The notes: a model not told the origin generated them from the letters alone. DNA of 64,000 nucleotides from Curvibacter sp. CHRR-16 (GCF_018474005.1 NZ_JAHCSH010000001.1:558001-622000), one strand, 5' to 3'; shown: positions 16,539 through 24,590, counted from the stretch's first letter. Translations and numbers: made by a program.

Positions 16539-17181
16539 TGCTGTGCCTGGGCCAACGCGGGCGATTACCACGCCTATCTTGGTGCTGGTGGAGGGCAAAG
16601 ATGAGGAAGATTTGCTGCAAAGGCTTTGCAAGCATTGGTTTGGTGCTCAGTCCTCATGCTTTGGTTTTGAAAATGTGGACGGGAACTCACAGTTTTCAGA
16701 AAAATTTCGAGCTTTAAAAAAACGTAGCAAAGACAAGCTGCAAGTGGTAGGTGTCGTCGCGGACAGTGAAGAGGACGCGGCTGCCACCAAGCAAAAGTGG
16801 CAAGACTTGTTTAAGGACGTGGTGCCGCAGATCAATAAGCCATGCGAGCTTTTGCAATTACCCGATGCCATCCAGCCGGGTGCTTTTGAAACCTTGGTTT
16901 TAGAGGCATTGAAAGGCGACCCAGTGGCACAGTGCGCGCAAGCTTTTCGTGATTGTGCTGCCGCCAATTTGGCAGACAGAACGCAAGCGCAAAAAGACAA
17001 AATTGCTGTGCAGGCTTGGCTAGGTGCCCGTTTGGGGCGTGCATACAACAACGTTTTTAAGGCACAGGAAGACAACGAGGACGAGCCGTTGTTTGACTAT
17101 GACCATGCTGCATTCAATCCCGTAAAAGAGTTTTTGCAGCACTTACTGTCCCTCGCTTCAGAAAAACCGCATAGCGCCTGA
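16525..17181 (+). CDS. DUF3226/TOPRIM-like protein, putative nuclease partner of the ATPase
   Basis: A 218-residue protein that I recognise as resembling the DUF3226 TOPRIM-like family. The first TOPRIM acidic motif is LVEGKDEEDL with E23, the second is the ADSEED cluster (D80, E82, E83, D84), and the later LPD..QPGAFETLVLEAL is the typical DUF3226 downstream motif. It starts at ATG 16525 inside the 3' end of the AAA gene, in a different frame, so expression is coupled. TOPRIM folds in such pairs usually act as nucleases or bind metal; no catalysis can be shown from sequence. Together with the ATPase this forms the most defence-like unit in the window. Confidence 0.75.
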   Translation: MKSANAVPGPTRAITTPILVLVEGKDEEDLLQRLCKHWFGAQSSCFGFENVDGNSQFSEKFRALKKRSKDKLQVVGVVADSEEDAAATKQKWQDLFKDVVPQINKPCELLQLPDAIQPGAFETLVLEALKGDPVAQCAQAFRDCAAANLADRTQAQKDKIAVQAWLGARLGRAYNNVFKAQEDNEDEPLFDYDHAAFNPVKEFLQHLLSLASEKPHSA

Positions 17182-17234
17182 TTTATCTCTGGCAGCCTTA
17201 GTCTGGTTTTGCTTATGAATCAGGATTGCAAAGT

Positions 17235-18032
17235 ATGCCCCCACTCCGTTTCCTATCTTTCATCCTCGCAGCTTTGGGCGCATTAGCCACCATCCCCGTC
17301 CAAGCCACCGAACCCCTGCAGTGCGGCATCGTGCTCTTGCATGGCAAGTGGGGGGATCCCAAGCTGCTCAACGGGGTTGCGCGGCAGTTGTCGGGGGTGT
17401 GCGAGGTGCTGCAGCCGGAGATGGCGTGGAGCCGTCGGCGCATGTACGACAAACCGTATGCCGCTGCGCTGCAAGAGATCACGCCACTGCTGGCGCAGTT
17501 GCGCGCCAAGGGCTATGCCCGCGTGCTGCTGGGTGGGCAGAGTTTGGGGGCAAATGCGGCGCTGGCTTACGCAGCCCAAGTGGGGGGGGTGCAGGGCGTG
17601 CTGGCCATGTCGCCGGGGCACATTCCCGAGCGCTGGTACCGCGCCGCTGACAAAACCCGCCCTGCGGTGGACAAAGCGCGTGCACTGGTGGAGGCCGGGC
17701 AGGGCGAGCAGACGCTGGAGATCACCGACATCAACTCAGGCCGCACACAAGCCCTGTCGCTGCGCGCTGATGTGTTGCTGAGCTATTTCGATCCGCAGGG
17801 GTGGGGCAATATGCCGCGCAGTGTGGACTTGCTGGCGCATGCCGATAAGCCGGTGCCGCTGCTGTGGGTCATCGGCGCGCAAGACCCGTTGTACGAAGGC
17901 CCCAATGGCTACGACTTTTACAAAGCCCCCATGCACCCGAGCAGCCGCTACGTGGTGGTCGATGCCGGTCACATGAATGCGCCCGATGTGGCAGCGGCGG
18001 CGGTGCTCGATTGGGTGAAAGCGCTGCCATGA
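17235..18032 (+). CDS. Exported alpha/beta-hydrolase, coupled to cobQ
   Basis: A 265-residue alpha/beta hydrolase with a signal peptide (cleavage expected near VQA-TEP, residue 24). Nucleophile S103 lies in GGQSLGAN, an Asp in IGAQDPLYEG and the His in DAGHMNAP, a complete triad. I take ATG 17235 as the start; a TTG at 17226 would add three residues. The stop overlaps the cobQ start (ATGA), so it is translated together with cobQ, yet it carries an export signal while CobQ is cytoplasmic. I do not know its substrate; a role with corrinoids is only a possibility suggested by position. Confidence 0.75.
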   Translation: MPPLRFLSFILAALGALATIPVQATEPLQCGIVLLHGKWGDPKLLNGVARQLSGVCEVLQPEMAWSRRRMYDKPYAAALQEITPLLAQLRAKGYARVLLGGQSLGANAALAYAAQVGGVQGVLAMSPGHIPERWYRAADKTRPAVDKARALVEAGQGEQTLEITDINSGRTQALSLRADVLLSYFDPQGWGNMPRSVDLLAHADKPVPLLWVIGAQDPLYEGPNGYDFYKAPMHPSSRYVVVDAGHMNAPDVAAAAVLDWVKALP

Positions 18033-19573
18033 CCCAAGCCCCCTCCAAAAAAGCCCGTTGCGTGATGGTGCTGGGCACTTCCAGTGGCGCTGGCAAAAGC
18101 TGGCTGGCCACCGCCTTGTGCCGCTACTACGCCCGGCAAGGGCTGAAGGTGGCGCCATTCAAGGCGCAGAACATGAGCAACAACGCAAGGGTGGTTGGCA
18201 GTACAACAGGTGAAGGCGAGATTGGCAGCGCGCAGTACTTTCAGGCGCTGGCGGCGCGGGCCGAGCCCGATGTGCGCATGAACCCGCTGTTGCTCAAGCC
18301 CGAGCGCGATACGCACAGCCAAGTGGTGCTGCTGGGGCGGGTGGACGCGGCGCTGACGGCCATGCCGTGGCGTGCGCGCAGCCAGCATGTGTGGCCTGCC
18401 ATCAGCGCGGCGCTGGATGCGCTGCGCTTTGAAAACGACGTGGTGGTGATCGAGGGCGCAGGCTCGCCCGCCGAGATCAACCTGATGGCCAACGACATCG
18501 TGAACCTGCGCATCGCCGCGCACGCCCAAGCGGCGTGCCTGCTGGTCACGGACATTGACCGGGGCGGGGCCTTTGCCCACCTGTACGGCACGTGGGCGCT
18601 GCTGCCTGCGGCCAGCCAAGCGCAGATCAAAGGCTTTGTGCTCAACAAATTCCGTGGCGACGCCAGCCTGCTGGCCCCTGCGCCGCAAATGCTGCAAGAC
18701 AAAACCGGCGTGCCCACGGTGGCCACGTTGCCCCTGTGGCGCGGCCACGGTTTGCCCGAAGAGGACGGCGTGTACGACGCCACCCCCACGCAAGGTGCCG
18801 GAGCCAAAGGTGTTGGGGCACACGGCGGCAGCCGCTGCGTGGCCATCTTGGCTTATCCGCGCATGAGCAATTTGGACGAGTTTCAACCGCTCAAAACCAT
18901 GCCCGGCGTACGCCTGCACTGGGTGCGCAGCCGCGCCGACATGCCCGCGCTGCAGCCGCAGGACTGGCTCATCTTGCCCGGCAGCAAACACACCAGCAGC
19001 GATTTGGCTTGGCTGCGCAGCCAAGGGCTCGATGCCGTGGTGCACCAGCATGCGGAGCAGGGCGGGGCGGTGCTGGGGGTGTGTGGCGGCCTGCAAATGC
19101 TGGGCGAGGCGTTGGTGGACCCGCACGGCATCGAACACGCCTATCTGGGCAACGCCCCTGGCCTGGGTCTGCTGCCGCTGGTGACGGTGTTTGCGCCCGA
19201 CAAGACGGTGCAGCGCACGACGGTGGTGTTCAGCGAGGCGGTGGCAGTACCCTGCACCAGCCCATGGTCTGCCTTGGCGGGCGTATCCGTCACGGGCTAC
19301 GAGATTCACCACGGGCAAACGGCCCAGCATGCAGGTCTGGCCGCTAAGGGCGAGTTGGCCGTGCCGGTGCTGCCCCACGACTTGGGCTGGCGCAACCAGC
19401 GTGGCAATGTGCTGGGGGTGTACGTGCATGGGCTGTTTGAAGACCGTGCGGTGCAGCAAGCCTTGTTTGGGTTAGAGGGTTTGCCGCCTGCCTTGGATGC
19501 TGTGTTTGACGCCATGGCCGATTACGTGGAGCAGCACTTTGCCCCGGGCGTGCTGCAGGATTTGCTGGCCTGA
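18029..19573 (+). CDS. cobQ: Cobyric acid synthase
   Basis: Amidates the b, d, e and g side chains of adenosylcobyrinic acid a,c-diamide to give cobyric acid. 514 residues. N-terminal P-loop GTSSGAGKS (16-24); KAQNMSNNA and GAGSPAEINL are characteristic; the glutamine amidotransferase domain has C352 (VCGGLQMLGE) and H467 (YVHGLFED). The start ATG 18029 overlaps the hydrolase stop; the longer upstream frame lies inside the hydrolase gene and is rejected. First gene of the second half of the cobalamin cluster. Confidence 0.95.
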   Translation: MTQAPSKKARCVMVLGTSSGAGKSWLATALCRYYARQGLKVAPFKAQNMSNNARVVGSTTGEGEIGSAQYFQALAARAEPDVRMNPLLLKPERDTHSQVVLLGRVDAALTAMPWRARSQHVWPAISAALDALRFENDVVVIEGAGSPAEINLMANDIVNLRIAAHAQAACLLVTDIDRGGAFAHLYGTWALLPAASQAQIKGFVLNKFRGDASLLAPAPQMLQDKTGVPTVATLPLWRGHGLPEEDGVYDATPTQGAGAKGVGAHGGSRCVAILAYPRMSNLDEFQPLKTMPGVRLHWVRSRADMPALQPQDWLILPGSKHTSSDLAWLRSQGLDAVVHQHAEQGGAVLGVCGGLQMLGEALVDPHGIEHAYLGNAPGLGLLPLVTVFAPDKTVQRTTVVFSEAVAVPCTSPWSALAGVSVTGYEIHHGQTAQHAGLAAKGELAVPVLPHDLGWRNQRGNVLGVYVHGLFEDRAVQQALFGLEGLPPALDAVFDAMADYVEQHFAPGVLQDLLA

Positions 19574-19613
19574 GGGCTGCACTGGTTTGGAATGGATTGA
19601 CGAGGAGTATTTT

Positions 19614-20732
19614 TTGAGTAACGCAACGGTTTCCCTTTTTTCCCCGGCACAGGCTGTGGCCGACATTGCCGATGCCGCCTTGACCAACGCCCTGCAAGAC
19701 GCGCTGAACAACAAGACCAAGCCACTGGGCTCGTTGGGGCGCATCGAAGCCTTGGCCTTGCAGTTGGGCCAGATACTGGGCACGCAGCAACCGCAGTTGG
19801 ATCAGCCGCAGATGGTGGTGTTTGCCGCCGACCATGGTTTGGCGGCCAAAGGCGTGTCCGCGTTTCCGAGCGATGTGACCTGGCAGATGGTGGAAAACTT
19901 CTTGGCCGGTGGCGCTGCGGTGAGCGTGCTGGCCCGCCAACATGGCATCGCCCTGACAGTGGCCGACTGCGGCGTGCGGCGCGACTTTTTGGCGGGCTTG
20001 CCAGCCGGTAGCCAGCGTCCCGGTTTGCACGTGTGCAAAGTGGCGGGGGTCGAGGGCGGCACGGCCGACAGCAGCGAGCAAGCGGCCATGACGCCTGCGC
20101 AATGCCAGCAAGCCATGGCCCAAGGCGCAGCACTGGTGCAGAGCCTGCCCGGCAATGTGCTCTTGCTCGGTGAGATGGGCATTGGTAATACGTCTGCCGC
20201 CTCCTTGTTGCTGGCGCGCTTGGCCCATCTGGATATCGCTCTGTGCACCGGCGCTGGCACGGGGCTGGACAGCGCGGGCGTGGAGCGCAAAACGGCCGTG
20301 CTGCGCCAAGTGCTGCAGCGCCATGCCCACGTGACAGCACCGCTGGACGTGCTGGCCGCCATGGGCGGGCTGGAGATTGCCACCATGGTGGGCGCGGTGC
20401 TGCAAGCGGCGCACGAGCGGCGCGTTATCTTGGTCGATGGTTTTATCACCACCAGCGCGGTGTTGGTGGCGCAGGCCTTGCACCCGCATGTGCTGCAGCG
20501 CTGCGTGTTCGCCCACCGCTCGGGCGAGCGGGGCCACGCGCTCATGCTGCAGCATTTGCAGGCCAGCCACCCTGCCACGCAGGCCACGGTGCAGCCGCTG
20601 TTGGACTTGGGGCTGCGCTTGGGCGAGGGCTCGGGCGCAGCACTGGCGTGGCCGCTGTTGCAGTCGGCCTGCACCATCCTCAATGACATGGCCAGCTTTG
20701 CCCAAGCCGGTGTGTCGGAACAAAACGCATGA
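19614..20732 (+). CDS. cobT: Nicotinate-nucleotide--dimethylbenzimidazole phosphoribosyltransferase
   Basis: Activates the lower ligand base as alpha-ribazole phosphate. 372 residues. The start is a TTG at 19614 with GAGGAG seven bases upstream; no ATG is available at this point and the upstream open frame overlaps cobQ. Motifs: NKTKPLGSLGRIEALA near the N-terminus, FAADHGLAAKGVSAFP, EMGIGNTSAA and AHRSGERGHALML, all standard for CobT. Coupled to cobS by an ATGA overlap. Confidence 0.94.
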   Translation: MSNATVSLFSPAQAVADIADAALTNALQDALNNKTKPLGSLGRIEALALQLGQILGTQQPQLDQPQMVVFAADHGLAAKGVSAFPSDVTWQMVENFLAGGAAVSVLARQHGIALTVADCGVRRDFLAGLPAGSQRPGLHVCKVAGVEGGTADSSEQAAMTPAQCQQAMAQGAALVQSLPGNVLLLGEMGIGNTSAASLLLARLAHLDIALCTGAGTGLDSAGVERKTAVLRQVLQRHAHVTAPLDVLAAMGGLEIATMVGAVLQAAHERRVILVDGFITTSAVLVAQALHPHVLQRCVFAHRSGERGHALMLQHLQASHPATQATVQPLLDLGLRLGEGSGAALAWPLLQSACTILNDMASFAQAGVSEQNA

Positions 20733-21610
20733 CACTCATTCGCCACTACCTGCTGGCGCTGCAGTTTTTTACGCGCATCCCCATCACTGGGCGGTTGGCC
20801 GAGTGGGTGGGCTTTAGTCCGGCCATGATGCGTGCTGCTGCGGGCCACTTGCCCGGCGTGGGCTTGCTGGTGGGAGGCTTGGCCGCAGGGGTGGCGTGGG
20901 GGGCCTTGCAGGCCTTGCCGCCTGTGCAGGGCTTGACACCACTGGTGGCGGCTGCGCTGGCGACGCTAGCCACGGTGTGGGTCACAGGTGCTTTCCACGA
21001 AGACGGTTTGGCCGACACCGCTGATGGCTTGGGCGGATCGGCCGAGCGCAGCCGCGCGCTGGAGATCATGAAGGACTCGCGCATCGGCTCCTACGGGGCT
21101 GTGGCCTTGGTATTGGCCTTGCTCACCAAGGTGTTGCTGCTGGGCCTGCTGGGCGCGGTGCATCCGGGTTTGTTGCCCGTGGCCTTGCTGCTGGGGCACG
21201 TGCTGTCGCGCTTTTGGCCATTGCTCACCATGGCTACGTTGGCGCACGTCAACGCACCTGGTCACAGCAAAAGCAAACTGATCGCCGAACAGTTGGGGTG
21301 GGGCGGTTTGCTCTGTGGTGTGCTGTGGTGTGTTATCGCCGTGGTACTGCTTTCGTGGGGGGTGTTTGCTATGCATTTGATAGCTGCTCCAGCTTATTAC
21401 ACGCGCTCTACAGCCCCATTGGCCTTGGTGGTGATGGTGGGGGCAGCATTGCTGGCCAGTGCGGCAGTGTGGTGGTGGATGCGCCACTTGCTGCGGCGGC
21501 GTTTGCAGGGGTTTACGGGCGATGGTTTGGGGGCGACCCAGCAGTTGTGCGAGCTGGCGGTATACCTTGCCTTGTCTCTGGCTGCTGGCCCTCTGGGGCG
21601 CTGTGTTTAA
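20729..21610 (+). CDS. cobS: Adenosylcobinamide-GDP ribazoletransferase (cobalamin synthase)
   Basis: Membrane enzyme joining adenosylcobinamide-GDP and alpha-ribazole (phosphate). 293 residues, highly hydrophobic. FFTRIPI at the N-terminus and the metal-binding FHEDGLADTADGLGG (E91, D92, D96, D99) are diagnostic. A copy of the short dispersed repeat (core 21368-21384) encodes about 17 residues (from FAMHLIAA) between two hydrophobic segments, making it longer than usual CobS proteins of about 250 residues. Starts at an ATG overlapping the cobT stop. Confidence 0.94.
   Translation: MTLIRHYLLALQFFTRIPITGRLAEWVGFSPAMMRAAAGHLPGVGLLVGGLAAGVAWGALQALPPVQGLTPLVAAALATLATVWVTGAFHEDGLADTADGLGGSAERSRALEIMKDSRIGSYGAVALVLALLTKVLLLGLLGAVHPGLLPVALLLGHVLSRFWPLLTMATLAHVNAPGHSKSKLIAEQLGWGGLLCGVLWCVIAVVLLSWGVFAMHLIAAPAYYTRSTAPLALVVMVGAALLASAAVWWWMRHLLRRRLQGFTGDGLGATQQLCELAVYLALSLAAGPLGRCV
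21366..21420 (+). repeat. Short dispersed repeat inside cobS
   Basis: Core GCTATGCATTTGATAGC at 21368-21384 followed by TGCTCCAGCTTATTACACGC; the flank is on the opposite side from the cobU and cbiB copies, so this copy is inverted. Translated in frame between hydrophobic segments of CobS. Outer limits are estimated. Confidence 0.65.
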
Positions 21611-22202
21611 GCCCTACTGCCGCATCGTGCGCCATGCCCAGCCTTTGGTAGCACCGGGTGTGTGCTATGGCCGTTTGGACGTGGCGGCAGACAGTGCCCA
21701 TACCGAGCAGGTCGCGCAGGCTTTGCTTGCTGCGTGGGATGGTGTGCCGCCTTTGCTGCTGCATTCCCCCATGCAGCGCTGTGTGCAGCTGTTAGAGGCG
21801 GTGCGGGTATTGCTGGCCGAGTCCGGTCTGCAGTGGGCTGTACGTGCCGAGCCACTGTTGGCGGAGATGGATTTTGGTCACTGGGAGGGCCAAACTTGGG
21901 ATGCAATTGGCCCCGATGCTTTGGATGCGTGGACGCGGGACTTTGCCCACTACCGCCCCGGAGGGGGAGAGTCTGTTGCGCAGTTTATGCAGCGGGTAGG
22001 ACAGGTATGGCAAGCCACGCAGCGGCACATGGCCAGAACCGACCAGCCAGTGTGGTGGTTAGCCCATGCGGGGGTGGCGCGTGCAGCCCACTGCTGGCAG
22101 CACGGCGTGCAGGTACAGCAGGCCATTGACTGGCCGCAAGAAGGTTTGGCTTACGGTATGTGGGTAGATATGCCGCAGATCCAAGCTTTGGCTCAGTGGT
22201 AG
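21603..22202 (+). CDS. cobC: Alpha-ribazole phosphatase (histidine phosphatase family)
   Basis: Removes the phosphate from alpha-ribazole-5'-phosphate or from adenosylcobalamin phosphate. About 199 residues if it starts at the GTG at 21603, which overlaps the end of cobS; no ATG lies near. The phosphohistidine motif is R10-H11 (RIVRHAQPL), slightly different from the usual RHG/RHT; the proton-donor Glu is in AEMDFGHWEG and the second His in LAHAGVARAA. Last gene of the cobalamin block. Confidence 0.85.
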   Translation: MFKPYCRIVRHAQPLVAPGVCYGRLDVAADSAHTEQVAQALLAAWDGVPPLLLHSPMQRCVQLLEAVRVLLAESGLQWAVRAEPLLAEMDFGHWEGQTWDAIGPDALDAWTRDFAHYRPGGGESVAQFMQRVGQVWQATQRHMARTDQPVWWLAHAGVARAAHCWQHGVQVQQAIDWPQEGLAYGMWVDMPQIQALAQW

Positions 22203-22220
22203 CACGCTAGACTGGGGCGT

Positions 22221-22904
22221 ATGCTGAAAAACGATTTTTTTCCTCACGCAGCCCGGCTTAGCGTGGCGCGGTGGCTGGGCTTATGGGCAATGGCCACACT
22301 GGCAGCTTGCAGCGGAGTGGACAAATTGGTCGAGTTGGTCAAGCCACCCCCACCACCCAAGGCCTATGTGTTTGTACCTTCCAGTAGCGAACCAACAGCC
22401 CGTTTGCGGGTGATTGGTAATACATGGGTATATGGCGGTGTTAGTCCGGAGTCTTGTCCGCGCTACATGCCAGTGCTGGTCAGCCCGCGCCGCATGCTCA
22501 ACGGTCAAGATGTGACCAAACCGGCATGGGCCTTCCCAACACAAACCAAGACTTTTCCCGACATGTTGCCCAGACAAGGTTTGCCTTTGCCTAGTGTGGA
22601 CGAGGCGGTAGCCAATAACGAAGGCGTGTACGGTGAGCGGGTGGCTGAACTGCTGGTGCCAGCAGGTCGACCATTCGTTATACGCACCAATCCGCAGGCT
22701 AGCGATGTAGTGGCGGTATTTGCTGACGTGTGTCCGGCCCAAATACACCGCTATGTATTCGAGGCCGGAGGGCAATATGAAGCGCGTATTGGTATGGATG
22801 GCCAGCGCTGCGATTTCCAAGTCTACGACCTCAATCGCGGGCCAGAGGCCGCGCAATGGACGCGCATCAGTGCTGTGCAGTCCCCTGTGCGGGGCTGTAA
22901 ATAG
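22221..22904 (+). CDS. Predicted lipoprotein of unknown function
   Basis: A 227-residue protein with an N-terminal hydrophobic stretch ending in a lipobox (TLAAC, Cys near residue 30), so probably an envelope lipoprotein. A proline run (KPPPPPKAY) follows, then a predicted beta-rich region with PARLRVIGN-like strands, and Cys residues in SPESCPRY, DVCPAQ, QRCDFQ and the C-terminal RGCK. I do not recognise the family. It begins 18 bases after cobC on the same strand and could be read from the cobalamin transcript, though nothing ties it functionally. Confidence 0.6.
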   Translation: MLKNDFFPHAARLSVARWLGLWAMATLAACSGVDKLVELVKPPPPPKAYVFVPSSSEPTARLRVIGNTWVYGGVSPESCPRYMPVLVSPRRMLNGQDVTKPAWAFPTQTKTFPDMLPRQGLPLPSVDEAVANNEGVYGERVAELLVPAGRPFVIRTNPQASDVVAVFADVCPAQIHRYVFEAGGQYEARIGMDGQRCDFQVYDLNRGPEAAQWTRISAVQSPVRGCK

Positions 22905-22930
22905 GGCAGCGTAGCTGCTTAGGCTTTTTC
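22904..22930. terminator. Weak hairpin between convergent genes
   Basis: GCAGC-GTA-GCTGC (22906-22918) followed on the plus strand by TTAGGCTTTTT. The stem is only five pairs, and it overlaps the end of the DUF2322 gene, so it is a weak terminator candidate at most. Confidence 0.3.
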
Positions 22931-23233
22931 TAGCTCGACTTGGTACGTGCTGCCTTGCTCTATCACGTCGAGTAAGCGATCGATGTTGGGGTGTTTGCCG
23001 GGATTGCTGCGGGCATCGGTGGTGTGCTCGGCAAACAACTCCAAACCTTCTTGAGCGGCAGCGGTGTTGATGCTGCCATGTTTGGCAGCCAGTGCGGCGT
23101 AAACGCGCAGTGAACCTTGTTTGCCGGGTTTGTTGTCAATGCTGGCGATGCGCTCGCCTTGGGCGTTGAGGAGGTGCAGGGCCGCCAGATGTTCAATACC
23201 GGGCAACGCCTGCAGATTGTCTGCAAAGGCCAT
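22919..23233 (-). CDS. DUF2322 family protein
   Basis: A 104-residue cytoplasmic protein that I recognise as DUF2322 from features such as LQALPGIEHLAALHLLN, GSLRVYAALAAKHG, AEHTTDARSNPGKHPNIDRL. Function is unknown. It lies on the minus strand just after the NlpC/P60 gene (8 bases apart), so the two form an operon. Confidence 0.75.
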   Translation of the reverse strand: MAFADNLQALPGIEHLAALHLLNAQGERIASIDNKPGKQGSLRVYAALAAKHGSINTAAAQEGLELFAEHTTDARSNPGKHPNIDRLLDVIEQGSTYQVELEKA

Positions 23234-23241
23234 GGAAAAAA

Positions 23242-23793
23242 TTAACGCGAAGAAGAGTCTTTGTTGTCGGGGGTGAGAACGCGGCGTGCGCCATCAAAGC
23301 GTTGGCGCCAGTAGCTGGCGTCCATGTCTTCTACCCGCACCTCGGCCCCTGTGCGAGGCGAGTGAATGAACTTGCCATTGCCAATGTAGATGCCTACATG
23401 GCTAAACGCACGGCGCATGGTGTTAAAGAACACCAAGTCACCGGGCTTGAGTTCGGTTTTTTCAATTTTGGCGGTGGCTTTGGCTTGTTCGGCAGCTTGG
23501 CGGGGCAGCAAGAGCCCGGCGGTTTGTTCGTAAATAGCACGCACAAAGCCGCTGCAATCAAAACCAGTGTCTGCATTGTTGCCACCACGGCGGTATGGCA
23601 CGCCCAAAAAAGCCATGGAGTTGAGCACCAACTCGGTGGCCTTGGCTTCGAGTTTTTGGCCCATGTCCGTGATGCGGGTGATCAGACCACGTTCTATGAG
23701 CAAGTCGTGCATTTGGTCGTTGTTGGTTGCGGCTTCTTGCGCATGCAAGGTGCCCGCTGCCAGCAACAGGAGAGAGATGATCCATGTACGCAT
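23242..23793 (-). CDS. NlpC/P60 family cell-wall peptidase
   Basis: A 183-residue exported cysteine peptidase. Signal peptide MRTWIISLLLLAAGTLHA; catalytic C80 in TGFDCSGFVR, H132 in SHVGIYIGNG and H144 in KFIHSPRTG. These hydrolases cut peptide bonds in peptidoglycan stem peptides, in the periplasm. Divergent from sodB with a 169-base gap that contains a perfect palindrome. Confidence 0.88.
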   Translation of the reverse strand: MRTWIISLLLLAAGTLHAQEAATNNDQMHDLLIERGLITRITDMGQKLEAKATELVLNSMAFLGVPYRRGGNNADTGFDCSGFVRAIYEQTAGLLLPRQAAEQAKATAKIEKTELKPGDLVFFNTMRRAFSHVGIYIGNGKFIHSPRTGAEVRVEDMDASYWRQRFDGARRVLTPDNKDSSSR

Positions 23794-23820
23794 CCAAACA
23801 CTCTAACCGCCTTTGTTACA

Positions 23821-23841
23821 CAAGTCAAATGGATTGACTTG
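23821..23841. promoter_or_regulatory. Perfect palindrome between nlpC-type gene and sodB
   Basis: CAAGTCAA-ATGGA-TTGACTTG, an 8-base inverted repeat with a five-base centre, 28 bases upstream of the NlpC-type start and 122 bases upstream of sodB. It is not followed by a T-run. Position between divergent genes suggests a protein-binding site, but the regulator is unknown. Confidence 0.45.
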
Positions 23842-23962
23842 AGGTATCTTTGCTAAGTGTCTGATTTTTATGAACTATTGGTGTATCTCCCTACAGCAAT
23901 ATGCAACAGGTTAAGCACCTTACAATGAGAGTCCCTTTTTTCTAGCATTCACAGAGGTACTT

Positions 23963-24544
23963 ATGGAGCACACCCTACCACCCTTGCCTTATGCGATCGA
24001 CGCTTTGGCGCCCCACTACTCGAAAGAGACGCTGGAATTCCACCATGGTAAGCACCACAACGCGTACGTGGTTAACCTCAACAACCTGCAAAAGGGTACC
24101 GAATTCGAATCCAAAACGCTGGAAGAAATCGTCAAGACTTCTTCGGGTGGTATCTACAACAACGCAGCCCAAATTTGGAACCACACTTTCTTCTGGAGCT
24201 GCATGAAGCCCAATGGCGGCGGTGAGCCTACAGGCGCTTTGGCTGCAGCCATCAACGCCAAATGGGGCAGCTACGCTGCTTTCAAAGAAGCATTTGTGAA
24301 GTCTGCTGTTGGCAATTTCGGTTCCGGCTGGACTTGGTTGGTGAAAAAGGCAGACGGTTCTGTGGACATCGTTAATACGGGTGCAGCCGGTACGCCTTTG
24401 ACTACGGCTGACAAGGCTTTGTTGACAGTGGACGTGTGGGAGCATGCTTACTACATCGACTACCGCAATCTGCGTCCTAAGTTTGTGGAAACTTTCCTCG
24501 ACAAACTGGTGAACTGGGAATTTGCCCAAGCCAATTTCGCCTGA
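23963..24544 (+). CDS. sodB: Superoxide dismutase [Fe]
   Basis: Dismutates superoxide in the cytoplasm. 193 residues. Metal ligands are in [13 protein letters not shown] (His near 27), NHTFFW and [11 protein letters not shown] (Asp and His). [17 protein letters not shown] and the overall length favour the iron rather than manganese type. A TACAAT -10 candidate at 23921-23926 precedes the ATG by about 40 bases. A strong intrinsic terminator follows. Confidence 0.93.
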   Translation: MEHTLPPLPYAIDALAPHYSKETLEFHHGKHHNAYVVNLNNLQKGTEFESKTLEEIVKTSSGGIYNNAAQIWNHTFFWSCMKPNGGGEPTGALAAAINAKWGSYAAFKEAFVKSAVGNFGSGWTWLVKKADGSVDIVNTGAAGTPLTTADKALLTVDVWEHAYYIDYRNLRPKFVETFLDKLVNWEFAQANFA

Positions 24545-24550
24545 ATGTGC

Positions 24551-24569
24551 GCCGCCTTTTGATGGCGGC
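24551..24569 (+). terminator. Small hairpin after sodB
   Basis: GCCGCC-TTTTGAT-GGCGGC immediately downstream of the sodB stop. No T-run follows, so it may only stabilise the 3' end; the main terminator lies 22 bases further on. Confidence 0.4.
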
Positions 24570-24590
24570 TGCCCGTGCATGCGAGACAAT

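Noticed and set aside
14805..17181. Integrase-type mobile element boundaries around the vapBC/ATPase block
   Set aside because: No transposase, integrase or matching direct repeats were found at the two edges, so insertion is only inferred from gene order and composition.
17969..19459. Long open frame of 496 codons on the minus strand inside cobQ
   Set aside because: It is antisense to a complete cobQ with all catalytic motifs; its predicted residues (Gln/His/Arg-rich) are typical of a GC-rich shadow frame.
19344..20735. Open frame of 463 codons on the minus strand across cobT
   Set aside because: Shadow of cobT and cobQ on the plus strand; no motifs or ribosome site.
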